The notes under the pieces: model-generated
Told to the model about the DNA's origin: nothing
Seen by the model: the letters and a program-made list of their open reading frames with translations, nothing else
The model's database searches: none
Translations under genes and position numbers: made by a program
Shown here: positions 55,240 through 63,110 of the stretch, piece after piece
Position numbering within the stretch: the stretch's first letter is position 1
Layout: each line of letters opens with the position of its first letter
Source of the DNA: Mycobacterium sp. 852002-50816_SCH5313054-b
Lineage (GTDB): Bacteria > Actinomycetota > Actinomycetes > Mycobacteriales > Mycobacteriaceae
Length of the DNA stretch: 64,000 bases
NCBI RefSeq assembly: GCF_001667185.1
Contig: NZ_LZIC01000104.1
Span: 1-64,000 of the forward strand
Direction: 5' to 3'

Positions 55240-57435
55240 ATGAGCAATGATCGCAGGGTGACCGAAATCGAAGCCGAGGCGCGCCTCGAAGAATCCGCGT
55301 GGCACACCGGCGACTCGACCGCGGGCGCACCGGTTGCCGCAACGCAGGCCGCGATCGACGACGCGCTGCCGGAGGACCGTTACCTCAATCGGGAGCTGAG
55401 CTGGCTGGACTTCAACGCGCGCGTGCTCGCGCTGGCCGAAGACAACTCGCTGCCGCTGCTGGAGCGCGCGAAGTTCTTGGCGATCTTCGCTTCCAATCTC
55501 GACGAGTTCTACATGGTTCGGGTGGCCGGCCTCAAACGCCGCGACGAGATGGGGCTGTCCGTGCGCTCGGCCGACGGCCTGACGCCGCGCGAGCAACTGG
55601 CCCTCATCGGCGAGCACACGCAGCGGATCGCGACCCGGCACGCGCGCGCGTTCCTCGATTCGGTGGAGCCGGCGCTGGCCGCCGAAGGCATCCACATCGT
55701 CACGTGGGCCGATCTGGATCCGGATGAGCGCGACGAACTCTCGACGTACTTCAACGAGCAGGTCTTTCCGGTCCTGACGCCCTTGGCCGTCGACCCCGCC
55801 CACCCCTTCCCCTTCGTCAGCGGGCTGAGTTTGAACCTGGCCGTCATGGTGCGCCAGCCCGAGGACGGCGGCCAGCACTTCGCCCGCGTCAAGGTCCCGA
55901 ACAACGTCGACCGCTTCGTCGAGCTCGAGAGCCGTCGCGATGCGGAGGGTGGCGGCGAAGGCCCCGCCATAATCCGCTACCTGCCAATGGAAGAGCTCAT
56001 CGCGGCCTTCCTGCCGGTGCTCTTCCCCGGCATGGAAGTCGTGCAGCATCACGCGTTCCGCATCACCCGCAACGCCGACTACGAGGTCGAAGAGGACCGC
56101 GACGAAGACCTGCTGCAAGCGCTGGAGCGGGAGCTGGCGCGCCGCCGGTTCGGTTCGCCGGTCCGACTCGAGATCGCCGATGACATGACCGAAAGCATGC
56201 TGGAGTTGCTGCTGCGCGAACTCGACGTGAATCCCGGTGACGTCGTCGAGGTGCCCGGCCTGCTCGATCTGTCGTCGTTGTGGCAGGTCTACGGACTGGA
56301 CCGGCCGGCGCTGAAAGACCCGGCGTTCGTTCCGGCCACCAGCCCCGCCTTCGTCGACCGCGAAACACCACGCAGCATTTTCGCGACGCTGCGCGAAGGC
56401 GATGTGCTGCTTCATCATCCGTATGAGTCGTTTTCCACCAGCGTGCAGCGATTCATCGAGCAGGCCGCCGCCGATCCCAACGTGCTGGCGATCAAGCAGA
56501 CGCTGTACCGCACATCCGGTGACTCGCCGATCGTGCGGGCGCTCATCAACGCCGCCGAGGCCGGCAAGCAGGTGGTGGCGATGGTGGAGATCAAAGCGCG
56601 CTTCGACGAGCAGGCCAACATCCGCTGGGCGCGCGAACTGGAGCAGGCGGGCGTGCACGTGGTTTACGGGTACGTCGGACTCAAGACGCACTGCAAGACC
56701 TGCCTGGTGGTGCGCCGGGAGGGCCCAACGATCCGGCGGTACTGCCACATCGGGACCGGCAACTACAACGGCAAGACGGCTCGGCTGTACGAGGACGTCG
56801 GTCTGCTCACGGCGTCGCCGGAAATCGGGGCCGACCTGACGGACCTGTTCAATTCGCTCACCGGGTACTCGCGGAAGGTGTCCTACCGCAACCTGTTGGT
56901 GGCCCCGCACAGCATCCGCACCGGCATCATCGAGCGCGTCGAGCGCGAGATCGACGCGCACCGCGAAAGCGGCGGGGGACGGATCCGGATGAAGATGAAC
57001 GCTCTGGTCGACGAGCAGGTCATCGACGCGCTGTATCGCGCCTCCCGCGCCGGCGTGCGCGTGGAGATCGTGGTGCGCGGCATCTGCGCGCTGCGCCCGG
57101 GCGCGGAAGGGTTTTCGGAGAACATTTCGGTCCGCTCGATCCTCGGCCGCTTCCTGGAGCACTCGCGGATCATCCATTTCGGCCGCATCAACGAGTTTTG
57201 GATCGGCAGCGCCGACATGATGCACCGCAACCTCGACCGGCGCGTCGAGGCGCTGGTTCAGGTCAAGGATCCCAGGCTCACCGCGTACCTGGACGACTTG
57301 TTCGAGTCCGCGTTGGACCCGTCCACCCGGTGCTGGGAGCTCGGCGCCGACGGGCAGTGGATCGCGTCGCCGCCGGCTGGCCACCCGGTGCGCGACCATC
57401 AGGAATCGCTGATGGAGCTGCACCGGAGCGCATGA
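55240..57435 (+). CDS. ppk: Polyphosphate kinase 1
   Basis: A 731-residue PPK1. The N and head domains include RYLNRELSWLDFNARVLALAED in pieces; the catalytic domains have SFFxTS-like YESFSTSVQRFIEQA, RTSGDSPIVRALINAAEAGK, the phosphorylated histidine in YCHIGTGNYNGKTA near residue 503 and SADMMHRNLDRRVEALVQV near the end. It makes inorganic polyphosphate from ATP. The start at 55240 (MSNDRRVTEIE) matches the N-terminus I recall for the M. tuberculosis enzyme; an in-frame ATG at 55204 would add 12 residues. Confidence 0.96.
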   Translation: MSNDRRVTEIEAEARLEESAWHTGDSTAGAPVAATQAAIDDALPEDRYLNRELSWLDFNARVLALAEDNSLPLLERAKFLAIFASNLDEFYMVRVAGLKRRDEMGLSVRSADGLTPREQLALIGEHTQRIATRHARAFLDSVEPALAAEGIHIVTWADLDPDERDELSTYFNEQVFPVLTPLAVDPAHPFPFVSGLSLNLAVMVRQPEDGGQHFARVKVPNNVDRFVELESRRDAEGGGEGPAIIRYLPMEELIAAFLPVLFPGMEVVQHHAFRITRNADYEVEEDRDEDLLQALERELARRRFGSPVRLEIADDMTESMLELLLRELDVNPGDVVEVPGLLDLSSLWQVYGLDRPALKDPAFVPATSPAFVDRETPRSIFATLREGDVLLHHPYESFSTSVQRFIEQAAADPNVLAIKQTLYRTSGDSPIVRALINAAEAGKQVVAMVEIKARFDEQANIRWARELEQAGVHVVYGYVGLKTHCKTCLVVRREGPTIRRYCHIGTGNYNGKTARLYEDVGLLTASPEIGADLTDLFNSLTGYSRKVSYRNLLVAPHSIRTGIIERVEREIDAHRESGGGRIRMKMNALVDEQVIDALYRASRAGVRVEIVVRGICALRPGAEGFSENISVRSILGRFLEHSRIIHFGRINEFWIGSADMMHRNLDRRVEALVQVKDPRLTAYLDDLFESALDPSTRCWELGADGQWIASPPAGHPVRDHQESLMELHRSA

Positions 57436-57507
57436 AGACATGTGGTAGCTTTCCTGGTCGCGCCCACGGCCGTGCGTACCTCGCCGAATTGACCTGCAGG
57501 AGTTGAG

Positions 57508-58449
57508 TTGCCAGCCCAGAACTCGTCCGCCAATCGGCGCTCGGGGAGTCGGGTCGTGTACGCCGCGGGCGCTGTGCTGTGGCGGCCCGCGGATTCCGGC
57601 AACCCCGGCCTCGAGGTCGCCGTCATCCATCGCCCCCGATACGACGACTGGTCGCTGCCCAAGGGCAAGGTGGATCCCGGCGAGACGGCACCCGTGGCGG
57701 CGGTGCGAGAGGTATTCGAGGAGACCGGTCAAGGCGCGATCCTCGGCCGGCGGCTGGACGTGGTGAGCTACCCGATCGACCAGGGCGTCAAAAAGGTCCA
57801 CTACTGGGCCGCGCGCAGCACCGGCGGCGAATTCACGCCCGGCAGCGAGGTCGACGAACTGGTCTGGTTGCCGGTGGCCGAAGCCAAGGACAGACTCACC
57901 TACCCACACGACCGAAAGATGTTGCGCCACTTCGCGAAACAGCCCGCCGACACGCAAACCGTGCTGGTCGTCCGGCACGCCACCGCCGGCAGAAAGTCAC
58001 GCTTCAAGGGCGACGACACCAAACGACCGCTGGATAAGCGGGGACGCGCGCAGGCCGAAGCCCTGGTCCCACAACTGCTCGCCTTCGGCGCCTCCGACGT
58101 GTACGCGGCCGACCGGCTCCGCTGCCACCAGACGGTCGAACCGCTCGCCGAGGAGCTCGGTGTGAGCGTGCACAACGAGCCCGCCCTCACCGAGGAGTCC
58201 TACGCCAAGAACCCCAAGCGCGCCCGCCACCGGATGCTGGCCATCGCCGAGGAGGGCGGCACCCCGGTGATTTGCACGCAGGGCAAGGTGATTCCGGACC
58301 TGATCGCCTGGTGGTGCGAACGCGACGGAGTGCGCGCCGATAAATCCCGCAACCACAAGGGCAGTACGTGGGTGCTGTCGCTATCCGGCGGCCGGCTGGT
58401 GTCGGCCGACCACATCGGCGGCGCACTGGCCGCCAACGTGCGGGCCTGA
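57508..58449 (+). CDS. mutT1: Nudix hydrolase with C-terminal histidine phosphatase domain, MutT1
   Basis: A 313-residue two-domain enzyme. The Nudix box (GKVDPGET, then REVFEETGQGAIL) is at about residues 52-78; a histidine-phosphatase domain starts at VLVVRHATAGRKS near residue 152. Mycobacterial MutT1 clears 8-oxo-dGTP and related nucleotides, the second domain removing phosphate from the product. The TTG at 57508 has AGGAG 5 bases upstream. It is followed by a strong hairpin shared with hupB. Confidence 0.95.
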   Translation: MPAQNSSANRRSGSRVVYAAGAVLWRPADSGNPGLEVAVIHRPRYDDWSLPKGKVDPGETAPVAAVREVFEETGQGAILGRRLDVVSYPIDQGVKKVHYWAARSTGGEFTPGSEVDELVWLPVAEAKDRLTYPHDRKMLRHFAKQPADTQTVLVVRHATAGRKSRFKGDDTKRPLDKRGRAQAEALVPQLLAFGASDVYAADRLRCHQTVEPLAEELGVSVHNEPALTEESYAKNPKRARHRMLAIAEEGGTPVICTQGKVIPDLIAWWCERDGVRADKSRNHKGSTWVLSLSGGRLVSADHIGGALAANVRA

Positions 58450-58456
58450 CACGCAA

Positions 58457-58496
58457 ATACCCTTCGGGGCGGCGTTACTGCCACCCCGAAGGGTAT
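58457..58496. terminator. Bidirectional terminator between mutT1 and hupB
   Basis: ATACCCTTCGGGG (58457-58469) and CCCCGAAGGGTAT (58484-58496) form a perfect 13-base stem with a 14-base loop, 7 bases after the mutT1 stop and 17 bases after the hupB stop on the other strand. The two genes converge here. Confidence 0.88.
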
Positions 58497-58513
58497 CCGC
58501 GTACCGGAACTTC

Positions 58514-59161
58514 TTAGCGGCGGCCGCGCCGCGCGGTGGCCTTCTTGGCGGGAGCCTTCCGGGCCGGCGCCTTGCTCGCGGCCTTCTTGGCCGGCGCCCT
58601 CTTCACTGCGGCCTTCTTGGCGGGAGCCTTCTTCACTGCGGCCTTCTTGGCGGGAGCCTTCTTCACCGCGGCCTTCTTGGCGGGAGCCTTCTTCACCGCG
58701 GCCTTCTTGGCGGGAGCCTTCTTCACCGCGGCCTTCTTGGCCGGAGCTTTCTTAGCGGCGGCCTTCTTGGCCGGAGCTTTCTTAGCGGCGGCCTTCTTGG
58801 CCGGAGCCTTCTTCGCGGCCTTCTTGGCCGCACCGCCTGCCACAACACCACGCTTCACTGCTGGTCCTTCCGACGGGAGGCGCTGCGCGCCAGACACAAC
58901 CGCTTTGAATTGGGCACCGGGCCGGAACGCGGGAACCGATGTCGGCTTTACCTTTACCGTCTCGCCGGTACGCGGGTTGCGGGCCACGCGCGCCGCGCGC
59001 CGCCGCTGCTCGAACACACCGAACCCGGTAATGGTGACGCTGTCGCCCTTGTGCACCGCACGCACAATCGTGTCGACGACATTCTCGACGGCAGCGGTCG
59101 CCTGTCGACGGTCCGAGCCCAATTTCTGTGTGAGCACATCTATGAGCTCTGCTTTGTTCAT
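58514..59161 (-). CDS. hupB: Histone-like nucleoid protein HupB (HU with Lys-rich tail)
   Basis: A 215-residue actinobacterial HU. Residues 1-90 are the HU fold (MNKAELIDVLTQKLG; VTITGFGVFEQRRRAAR; NPRTGETVKVKPTSVPAFRPG). From about residue 112 a Lys/Ala/Pro tail of repeated APAKKAAVKK units runs to the end, like histone H1. It compacts DNA and in mycobacteria also influences iron regulation. GGAGGG precedes the ATG. The 213-base upstream region holds its promoter, including a CTAGTGG direct repeat. Confidence 0.97.
   Translation of the reverse strand: MNKAELIDVLTQKLGSDRRQATAAVENVVDTIVRAVHKGDSVTITGFGVFEQRRRAARVARNPRTGETVKVKPTSVPAFRPGAQFKAVVSGAQRLPSEGPAVKRGVVAGGAAKKAAKKAPAKKAAAKKAPAKKAAAKKAPAKKAAVKKAPAKKAAVKKAPAKKAAVKKAPAKKAAVKKAPAKKAAVKRAPAKKAASKAPARKAPAKKATARRGRR
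58530..58830 (-). repeat. Tandem 27-30 base repeats coding the HupB tail
   Basis: GCGGCCTTCTTGGCGGGAGC followed by CTTCTTCAC(T/C) recurs about every 30 bases (five close copies from about 58600 to 58740), then about two 27-base variants with GGAGCTTTCTTAGC. They encode the APAKKAAVKK units. Near-identity between copies makes this tract prone to length variation. Confidence 0.9.
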
Positions 59162-59374
59162 CCAAACCCTCCGAAGCTAGTGGTCCTCGTTTTGGGAACC
59201 GACTAGTGGACACGGTAAACCCTCACCCAGCAAATTTCCAAGAGCCACGCGCAATTTCAGGACCGAACGGCGCAACTTTTCGCAATCCGGTTGCCGCCCT
59301 TGACCGGTGGGGGACCGCGAAATCGGCGGGGTTTACTTAGCCGATCGAGAAAAAAATCTGTACCGATCGACCGT

Positions 59375-59971
59375 TCAGGAGGCGGGCGAAGTGCGCGGTT
59401 TCCACTCCGGGCGCGCCGCCTCGAAGGCCTCAATGTTGTCGAGTTTTCGCAGCGTAAGGGCTATATCGTCGAGGCCCTCGAGCAGTCGGTAGGCGGTATG
59501 GTCGTCAATCTTGAACGGCAGCACCGTCGTTCCGGCGGTGATATTTCGATCTTGAAGATTGGCAGTGATTTCCAAGCCCGGGCTGCCCTCGATGAGCTTC
59601 CAAAGGAGTTCCACGCCGTCCTGAGAAACTTCGGCGGCCAACAGGCCCGCCTTGCCGGCGTTGCCCCGAAAAATGTCACCGAATCGAGACGAGATGACCA
59701 CCCGGAACCCGTAGTCCATCAGCGCCCACACCGCATGCTCGCGCGACGAACCCGTGCCGAAATCGGGCCCGGCGACCAGAACCGAGCCGCGGTCAAAGGG
59801 GCTGAGATTGAGCACGAATGAAGGATCGGAACGCCACGTGGCGAACAAACCGTCCTCGAAACCGGTTCGAGTAACGCGTTTCAAAAACACGGCGGGAATG
59901 ATCTGATCGGTATCGACATTGGACCGTCGCAGCGGCACGCCGATACCCGTGTGGGTGCGAAAGGCTTCCAT
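59375..59971 (-). CDS. leuD: 3-isopropylmalate dehydratase small subunit
   Basis: A 198-residue LeuD. The swivelling-domain motifs RRSNVDTDQIIPAVFLKR at the N-terminus and VAGPDFGTGSSREHAVWAL near residue 68 are present. With LeuC it isomerises 2- to 3-isopropylmalate in leucine synthesis. It starts 19 bases after the leuC stop, and the two form an operon. Confidence 0.97.
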   Translation of the reverse strand: MEAFRTHTGIGVPLRRSNVDTDQIIPAVFLKRVTRTGFEDGLFATWRSDPSFVLNLSPFDRGSVLVAGPDFGTGSSREHAVWALMDYGFRVVISSRFGDIFRGNAGKAGLLAAEVSQDGVELLWKLIEGSPGLEITANLQDRNITAGTTVLPFKIDDHTAYRLLEGLDDIALTLRKLDNIEAFEAARPEWKPRTSPAS

Positions 59972-59990
59972 TTTCGTCCTCGTTTCGAAG

Positions 59991-61424
59991 TCAGTTGGAA
60001 TGCAAGTCGGCCGGCGCGGACAGCCTGCCCCGCACCGCCGTTGCGGCCGCGACGGCCGGCGACACCAGGTGCGTGCGGCCGCCTCTGCCCTGCCGCCCTT
60101 CGAAGTTGCGGTTGGACGTCGCGGCGCACCGCTCCCCCGCCGAAAGCTGATCGGGGTTCATGCCCAGGCACATCGAGCATCCCGCCTGACGCCATTCGGC
60201 GCCGGCGGCGGTGAAAATCTCGCCCAGCCCTTCGGCCTCCGCCTGCGCGCGCACCCGCATCGAGCCGGGCACGACCAGCATTCGCACCCCCTGGGCGACC
60301 TTGCGCCCACGCAATACGTCGGCCACCGCGCGCAGGTCTTCGATACGACCATTGGTACAAGAGCCGACGAACACGGCGTCGACGCTGATATCGCGCATCG
60401 GTGTCCCGGCTCGAAGGTCCATGTACGCCAAGGCTTTCTCGGCGGCCTGTCGCTCGCCGTCGTCGCCGATCAGTTCGGGGTCGGGCACGGCCGCGTCCAG
60501 CGGCACCCCCTGGCCGGGATTTGTCCCCCACGTGACGAACGGGCTCAGCGAGGCCGCGTCGAGATAGACCTCGGTGTCGAAGACGGCGCCGGGCTCGGTG
60601 CCCAGCTGCCGCCAGTACTCGAGGGCGGCATCCCATTGCGCGCCAGCGGGCGCGTGCGGGCGCCCGCGCAGGAATTCGTACGTGGTGTCGTCCGGTGCCA
60701 CCATGCCCGCCCGGGCCCCGGCCTCGATGCTCATGTTGCAGACCGTCATCCGGCCTTCCATGGACAGCGATTCGATGGCGCTGCCCCGGTATTCGATGAC
60801 GTGACCCTGCCCGCCGCCGGTGCCGATCTTCGCGATCAGCGCGAGGATGATGTCCTTGGCGGTCACGCCGGTGGGCAGCGTGCCGTCGACATTGACCGCC
60901 ATCGTCTTGAAGGGGCGCAACGGCAAAGTCTGGGTGGCCAGCACATGCTCGACCTCCGAGGTGCCAATTCCCATGGCCAGCGCGCCAAATGCGCCGTGCG
61001 TGGACGTGTGGCTGTCGCCACAGACGATCGTCATGCCCGGCTGGGTGAGGCCCAATTGCGGACCGACGACATGCACGATGCCTTGATCGATGTCGCCCAT
61101 CGGGTAGAGCCGGACGCCGAATTCCGCGCAGTTGTGCCGCAACGTCTCGACCTGTGTGCGCGACACGGGGTCGGCGATCGGCTTGTCGATGTCGAGCGTG
61201 GGCACGTTGTGGTCCTCGGTGGCCAGCGTCAGGTCGGGGCGTCGCACCCGCCGGCCGGCCAGGCTAAGCCCGTCGAAAGCCTGCGGGCTGGTGACCTCGT
61301 GCACCAAATGCAGATCGATGTAGATCAGGTCAGGGGCGTCTGCCTGTTCGGATTCGCCCCCTCTCACCACAACGTGGTCGTCCCAGACCTTTTCGGCCAG
61401 GGTGCGCGGTTTGTCGGATCCCAT
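59991..61424 (-). CDS. leuC: 3-isopropylmalate dehydratase large subunit
   Basis: A 477-residue LeuC of the aconitase family. CGDSHTSTHGAFGALA is near residue 135; the [4Fe-4S] cysteines are in FVGSCTNGRIED near residue 355 and AGCSMCLGMNPD near residue 415; ATSNRNFEGRQG follows. ATG at 61424 has GAGGCG upstream; the frame extends to 61640 across the divergent promoter and into the IclR gene. It is probably controlled by the adjacent IclR-family regulator. Confidence 0.97.
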   Translation of the reverse strand: MGSDKPRTLAEKVWDDHVVVRGGESEQADAPDLIYIDLHLVHEVTSPQAFDGLSLAGRRVRRPDLTLATEDHNVPTLDIDKPIADPVSRTQVETLRHNCAEFGVRLYPMGDIDQGIVHVVGPQLGLTQPGMTIVCGDSHTSTHGAFGALAMGIGTSEVEHVLATQTLPLRPFKTMAVNVDGTLPTGVTAKDIILALIAKIGTGGGQGHVIEYRGSAIESLSMEGRMTVCNMSIEAGARAGMVAPDDTTYEFLRGRPHAPAGAQWDAALEYWRQLGTEPGAVFDTEVYLDAASLSPFVTWGTNPGQGVPLDAAVPDPELIGDDGERQAAEKALAYMDLRAGTPMRDISVDAVFVGSCTNGRIEDLRAVADVLRGRKVAQGVRMLVVPGSMRVRAQAEAEGLGEIFTAAGAEWRQAGCSMCLGMNPDQLSAGERCAATSNRNFEGRQGRGGRTHLVSPAVAAATAVRGRLSAPADLHSN

Positions 61425-61457
61425 CTCGAATTCGCCTCTGTTCGGTCTTTCGCTGTT

Positions 61458-61472
61458 TCTCAGAATGTGAGA
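61458..61472. promoter_or_regulatory. Palindromic operator between leuC and the IclR gene
   Basis: TCTCA-GAATG-TGAGA is a perfect 5-5-5 palindrome in the 63-base gap between divergent leuC and the IclR-family gene, a likely site for that regulator. A weaker TCTC-CTCAT-GAGA follows at 61481-61493 over the regulator's start codon. Confidence 0.6.
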
Positions 61473-61487
61473 CGCTAGTATCTCCTC

Positions 61488-62189
61488 ATGAGACAGCATA
61501 GCGGCATCGGCGTCCTGGACAAAGCTGTGGTCGTGCTGCACACGATCGCGGAATCCCCCTGCGGATTGGCCGAACTGTGCGAACGAACCGGGCTGCCCAG
61601 GGCCACCGCCTACCGGCTGGCCGCCGCCCTGGAAGTCCATCGGCTGCTCGCGCGCGACGACGCGGGGCGTTGGGGGCTGGGCCCGGCAGTCCCCGAACTC
61701 GCGGTCCGGGTCAATGACCCGCTGCTGGCGGCGAGCGCGGCGGTGCTGCCCGCGTTGCGTGAGACCACCGGCGAGAGCATCCAGCTGTATCGCCGCGAGG
61801 GCACCTCGCGGGTCTGCGTGGCCGCCCTGGAACCGGCTGCGGGTCTTCGCGATACGGTTCCGGTCGGCGCGCGGTTACCGATGACGGCGGGTTCCGGGGC
61901 CAAGGTGCTACTCGCCTATGCCGACGCCGCCACTCAGAAAGCCGTACTGCCGACGGCGAAGTTCACCGACCGGACGCTGGCCGACGTGCGCCGGCGCGGC
62001 TGGGCGCAAAGCGTGGCCGAGCGCGAGCCCGGGGTGGCCAGCGTGTCGGCGCCGGTGCGCGACAACCGCGGCGTCGTCGTCGCGGCGATATCGGTGTCGG
62101 GACCCGTCGATCGGATCGGCCGGCGCCCCGGGGCTCGCTGGGCCGCCGATCTGCTGTCCGCCGCGGACGCGCTCACCCGCCGGCTCTAG
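61488..62189 (+). CDS. IclR-family transcriptional regulator of leuCD
   Basis: A 233-residue IclR protein. The winged helix-turn-helix is at residues 10-60 (CGLAELCERTGLPRATAYRLA), and the effector domain follows, with SIQLYRREGTSRVCVAALEP and GSGAKVLLAYADA. It is divergent from leuCD with a palindromic site between, the standard arrangement for a local regulator. By position it matches Rv2989. The effector (leucine or an intermediate) is not evident from sequence. Confidence 0.92.
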   Translation: MRQHSGIGVLDKAVVVLHTIAESPCGLAELCERTGLPRATAYRLAAALEVHRLLARDDAGRWGLGPAVPELAVRVNDPLLAASAAVLPALRETTGESIQLYRREGTSRVCVAALEPAAGLRDTVPVGARLPMTAGSGAKVLLAYADAATQKAVLPTAKFTDRTLADVRRRGWAQSVAEREPGVASVSAPVRDNRGVVVAAISVSGPVDRIGRRPGARWAADLLSAADALTRRL

Positions 62190-62256
62190 TTCGGCGGCGC
62201 GCGTTCCGGGCCACCACCACACACTCAATCGCGCGCCGCCTGACACACTGACCGCC

Positions 62257-62769
62257 ATGGGAACCAATCAGCGCTCGAGCATCGTCATGTCCGACGACGA
62301 GATCGCCGACTTCGTCGTGAAGAGCCGCACCGGCACGCTGGCCACCGTCGGCCCCGACGGCCAGCCGCACTTGACCGCGATGTGGTACGCCGTCGTCGAC
62401 GGCGAGATCTGGCTCGAGACCAAGGCCAAGTCGCAGAAGGCGGTCAACCTCACCCGCGACCCGCGGGTGAGCTTCCTGATCGAGGACGGCGACACCTACG
62501 ACACGCTGCGCGGGGTGTCCTTCGAGGGCGTCGCCGAGATCGTCGACGATCCCGACGTCTCGCACCGGGTCGGGGTCAGCGTCTTCGAGCGCTATACCGG
62601 CCCCTACACCGACGACATGAAGCCCTTCGTCGAGCAGATGATGAACAAGCGGGTCTGCGTGCGCATCGTCGGCCGCCGCGCACGCTCGTGGGATCACCGC
62701 AAGCTCGGGTTGCCGCAGATGCCGGTGGGCGGATCGACCGCGCCGGCCGCGCTGCGGACCGGCCAATAG
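62257..62769 (+). CDS. Pyridoxamine-5'-phosphate-oxidase-like (F420/flavin-binding) protein, Rv2991-type
   Basis: A 170-residue split beta-barrel protein. RTGTLATVGPDGQPHLTAMWY near residue 25 and the strand SQKAVNLTRDPRVSFLIEDG are typical of the flavin/F420-dependent oxidoreductase families; members use FMN, F420 or heme-related substrates. The mycobacterial group often binds F420, which would fit the nearby fbiD only loosely. ATG at 62257 is chosen; the longer frame overlaps the IclR gene. Substrate unknown. Confidence 0.85.
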   Translation: MGTNQRSSIVMSDDEIADFVVKSRTGTLATVGPDGQPHLTAMWYAVVDGEIWLETKAKSQKAVNLTRDPRVSFLIEDGDTYDTLRGVSFEGVAEIVDDPDVSHRVGVSVFERYTGPYTDDMKPFVEQMMNKRVCVRIVGRRARSWDHRKLGLPQMPVGGSTAPAALRTGQ

Positions 62770-62775
62770 ATTTTG

Positions 62776-62848
62776 TAGCCCCGATGGGATTCGAACCCAC
62801 GCTACCGCCGTGAGAGGGCGGCGTCCTAGGCCGCTAGACGACGGGGCC
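62776..62848 (-). tRNA. tRNA-Glu (CTC)
   Basis: A 73-base cloverleaf: acceptor GGCCCCG/CGGGGCT with a G-U end pair, D-arm TCTAGCGGCCTAGGA, anticodon CTC within CCCTCTCACGG, T-arm GGGTTCGAATCCC. CCA is not encoded. Confidence 0.95.
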
Positions 62849-62932
62849 AGAACCGATCCGAGCTGCCAGCATAGCTCACCGCAGAAAGGCGACCTAATCG
62901 CTGATCGTGCTGCGCCCAAAACCTCTCTAGCG

Positions 62933-63004
62933 CTGGGGTACCAGGACTCGAACCTAGAATGGCTGAACCAGAATCAGCTGTGTTGCCAATTACACCATAC
63001 CCCA
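62933..63004 (-). tRNA. tRNA-Gln (CTG)
   Basis: A 72-base cloverleaf: acceptor TGGGGTA/TACCCCA, D-arm GGTGTAATTGGCAAC, anticodon CTG within GATTCTGGTTC, T-arm AGGTTCGAGTCCT, discriminator G. It lies between gltX and tRNA-Glu on the same strand. Confidence 0.95.
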
Positions 63005-63110
63005 TTGGCGACCTAAAACCACTGGTCACAACGGTTTTGCAGGGTGTCCCGCAACCGCTGTGGCCAACCGTAGGCGGCCATTGCAAACCGCAGTGCAGAC
63101 TACCAAAAAC

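Noticed and set aside
58536..59180. Hydrophobic Ala/Phe/Leu repeat ORF on the plus strand
   Set aside because: It is the antisense of the HupB Lys/Ala tail; the HU domain is clearly on the minus strand.
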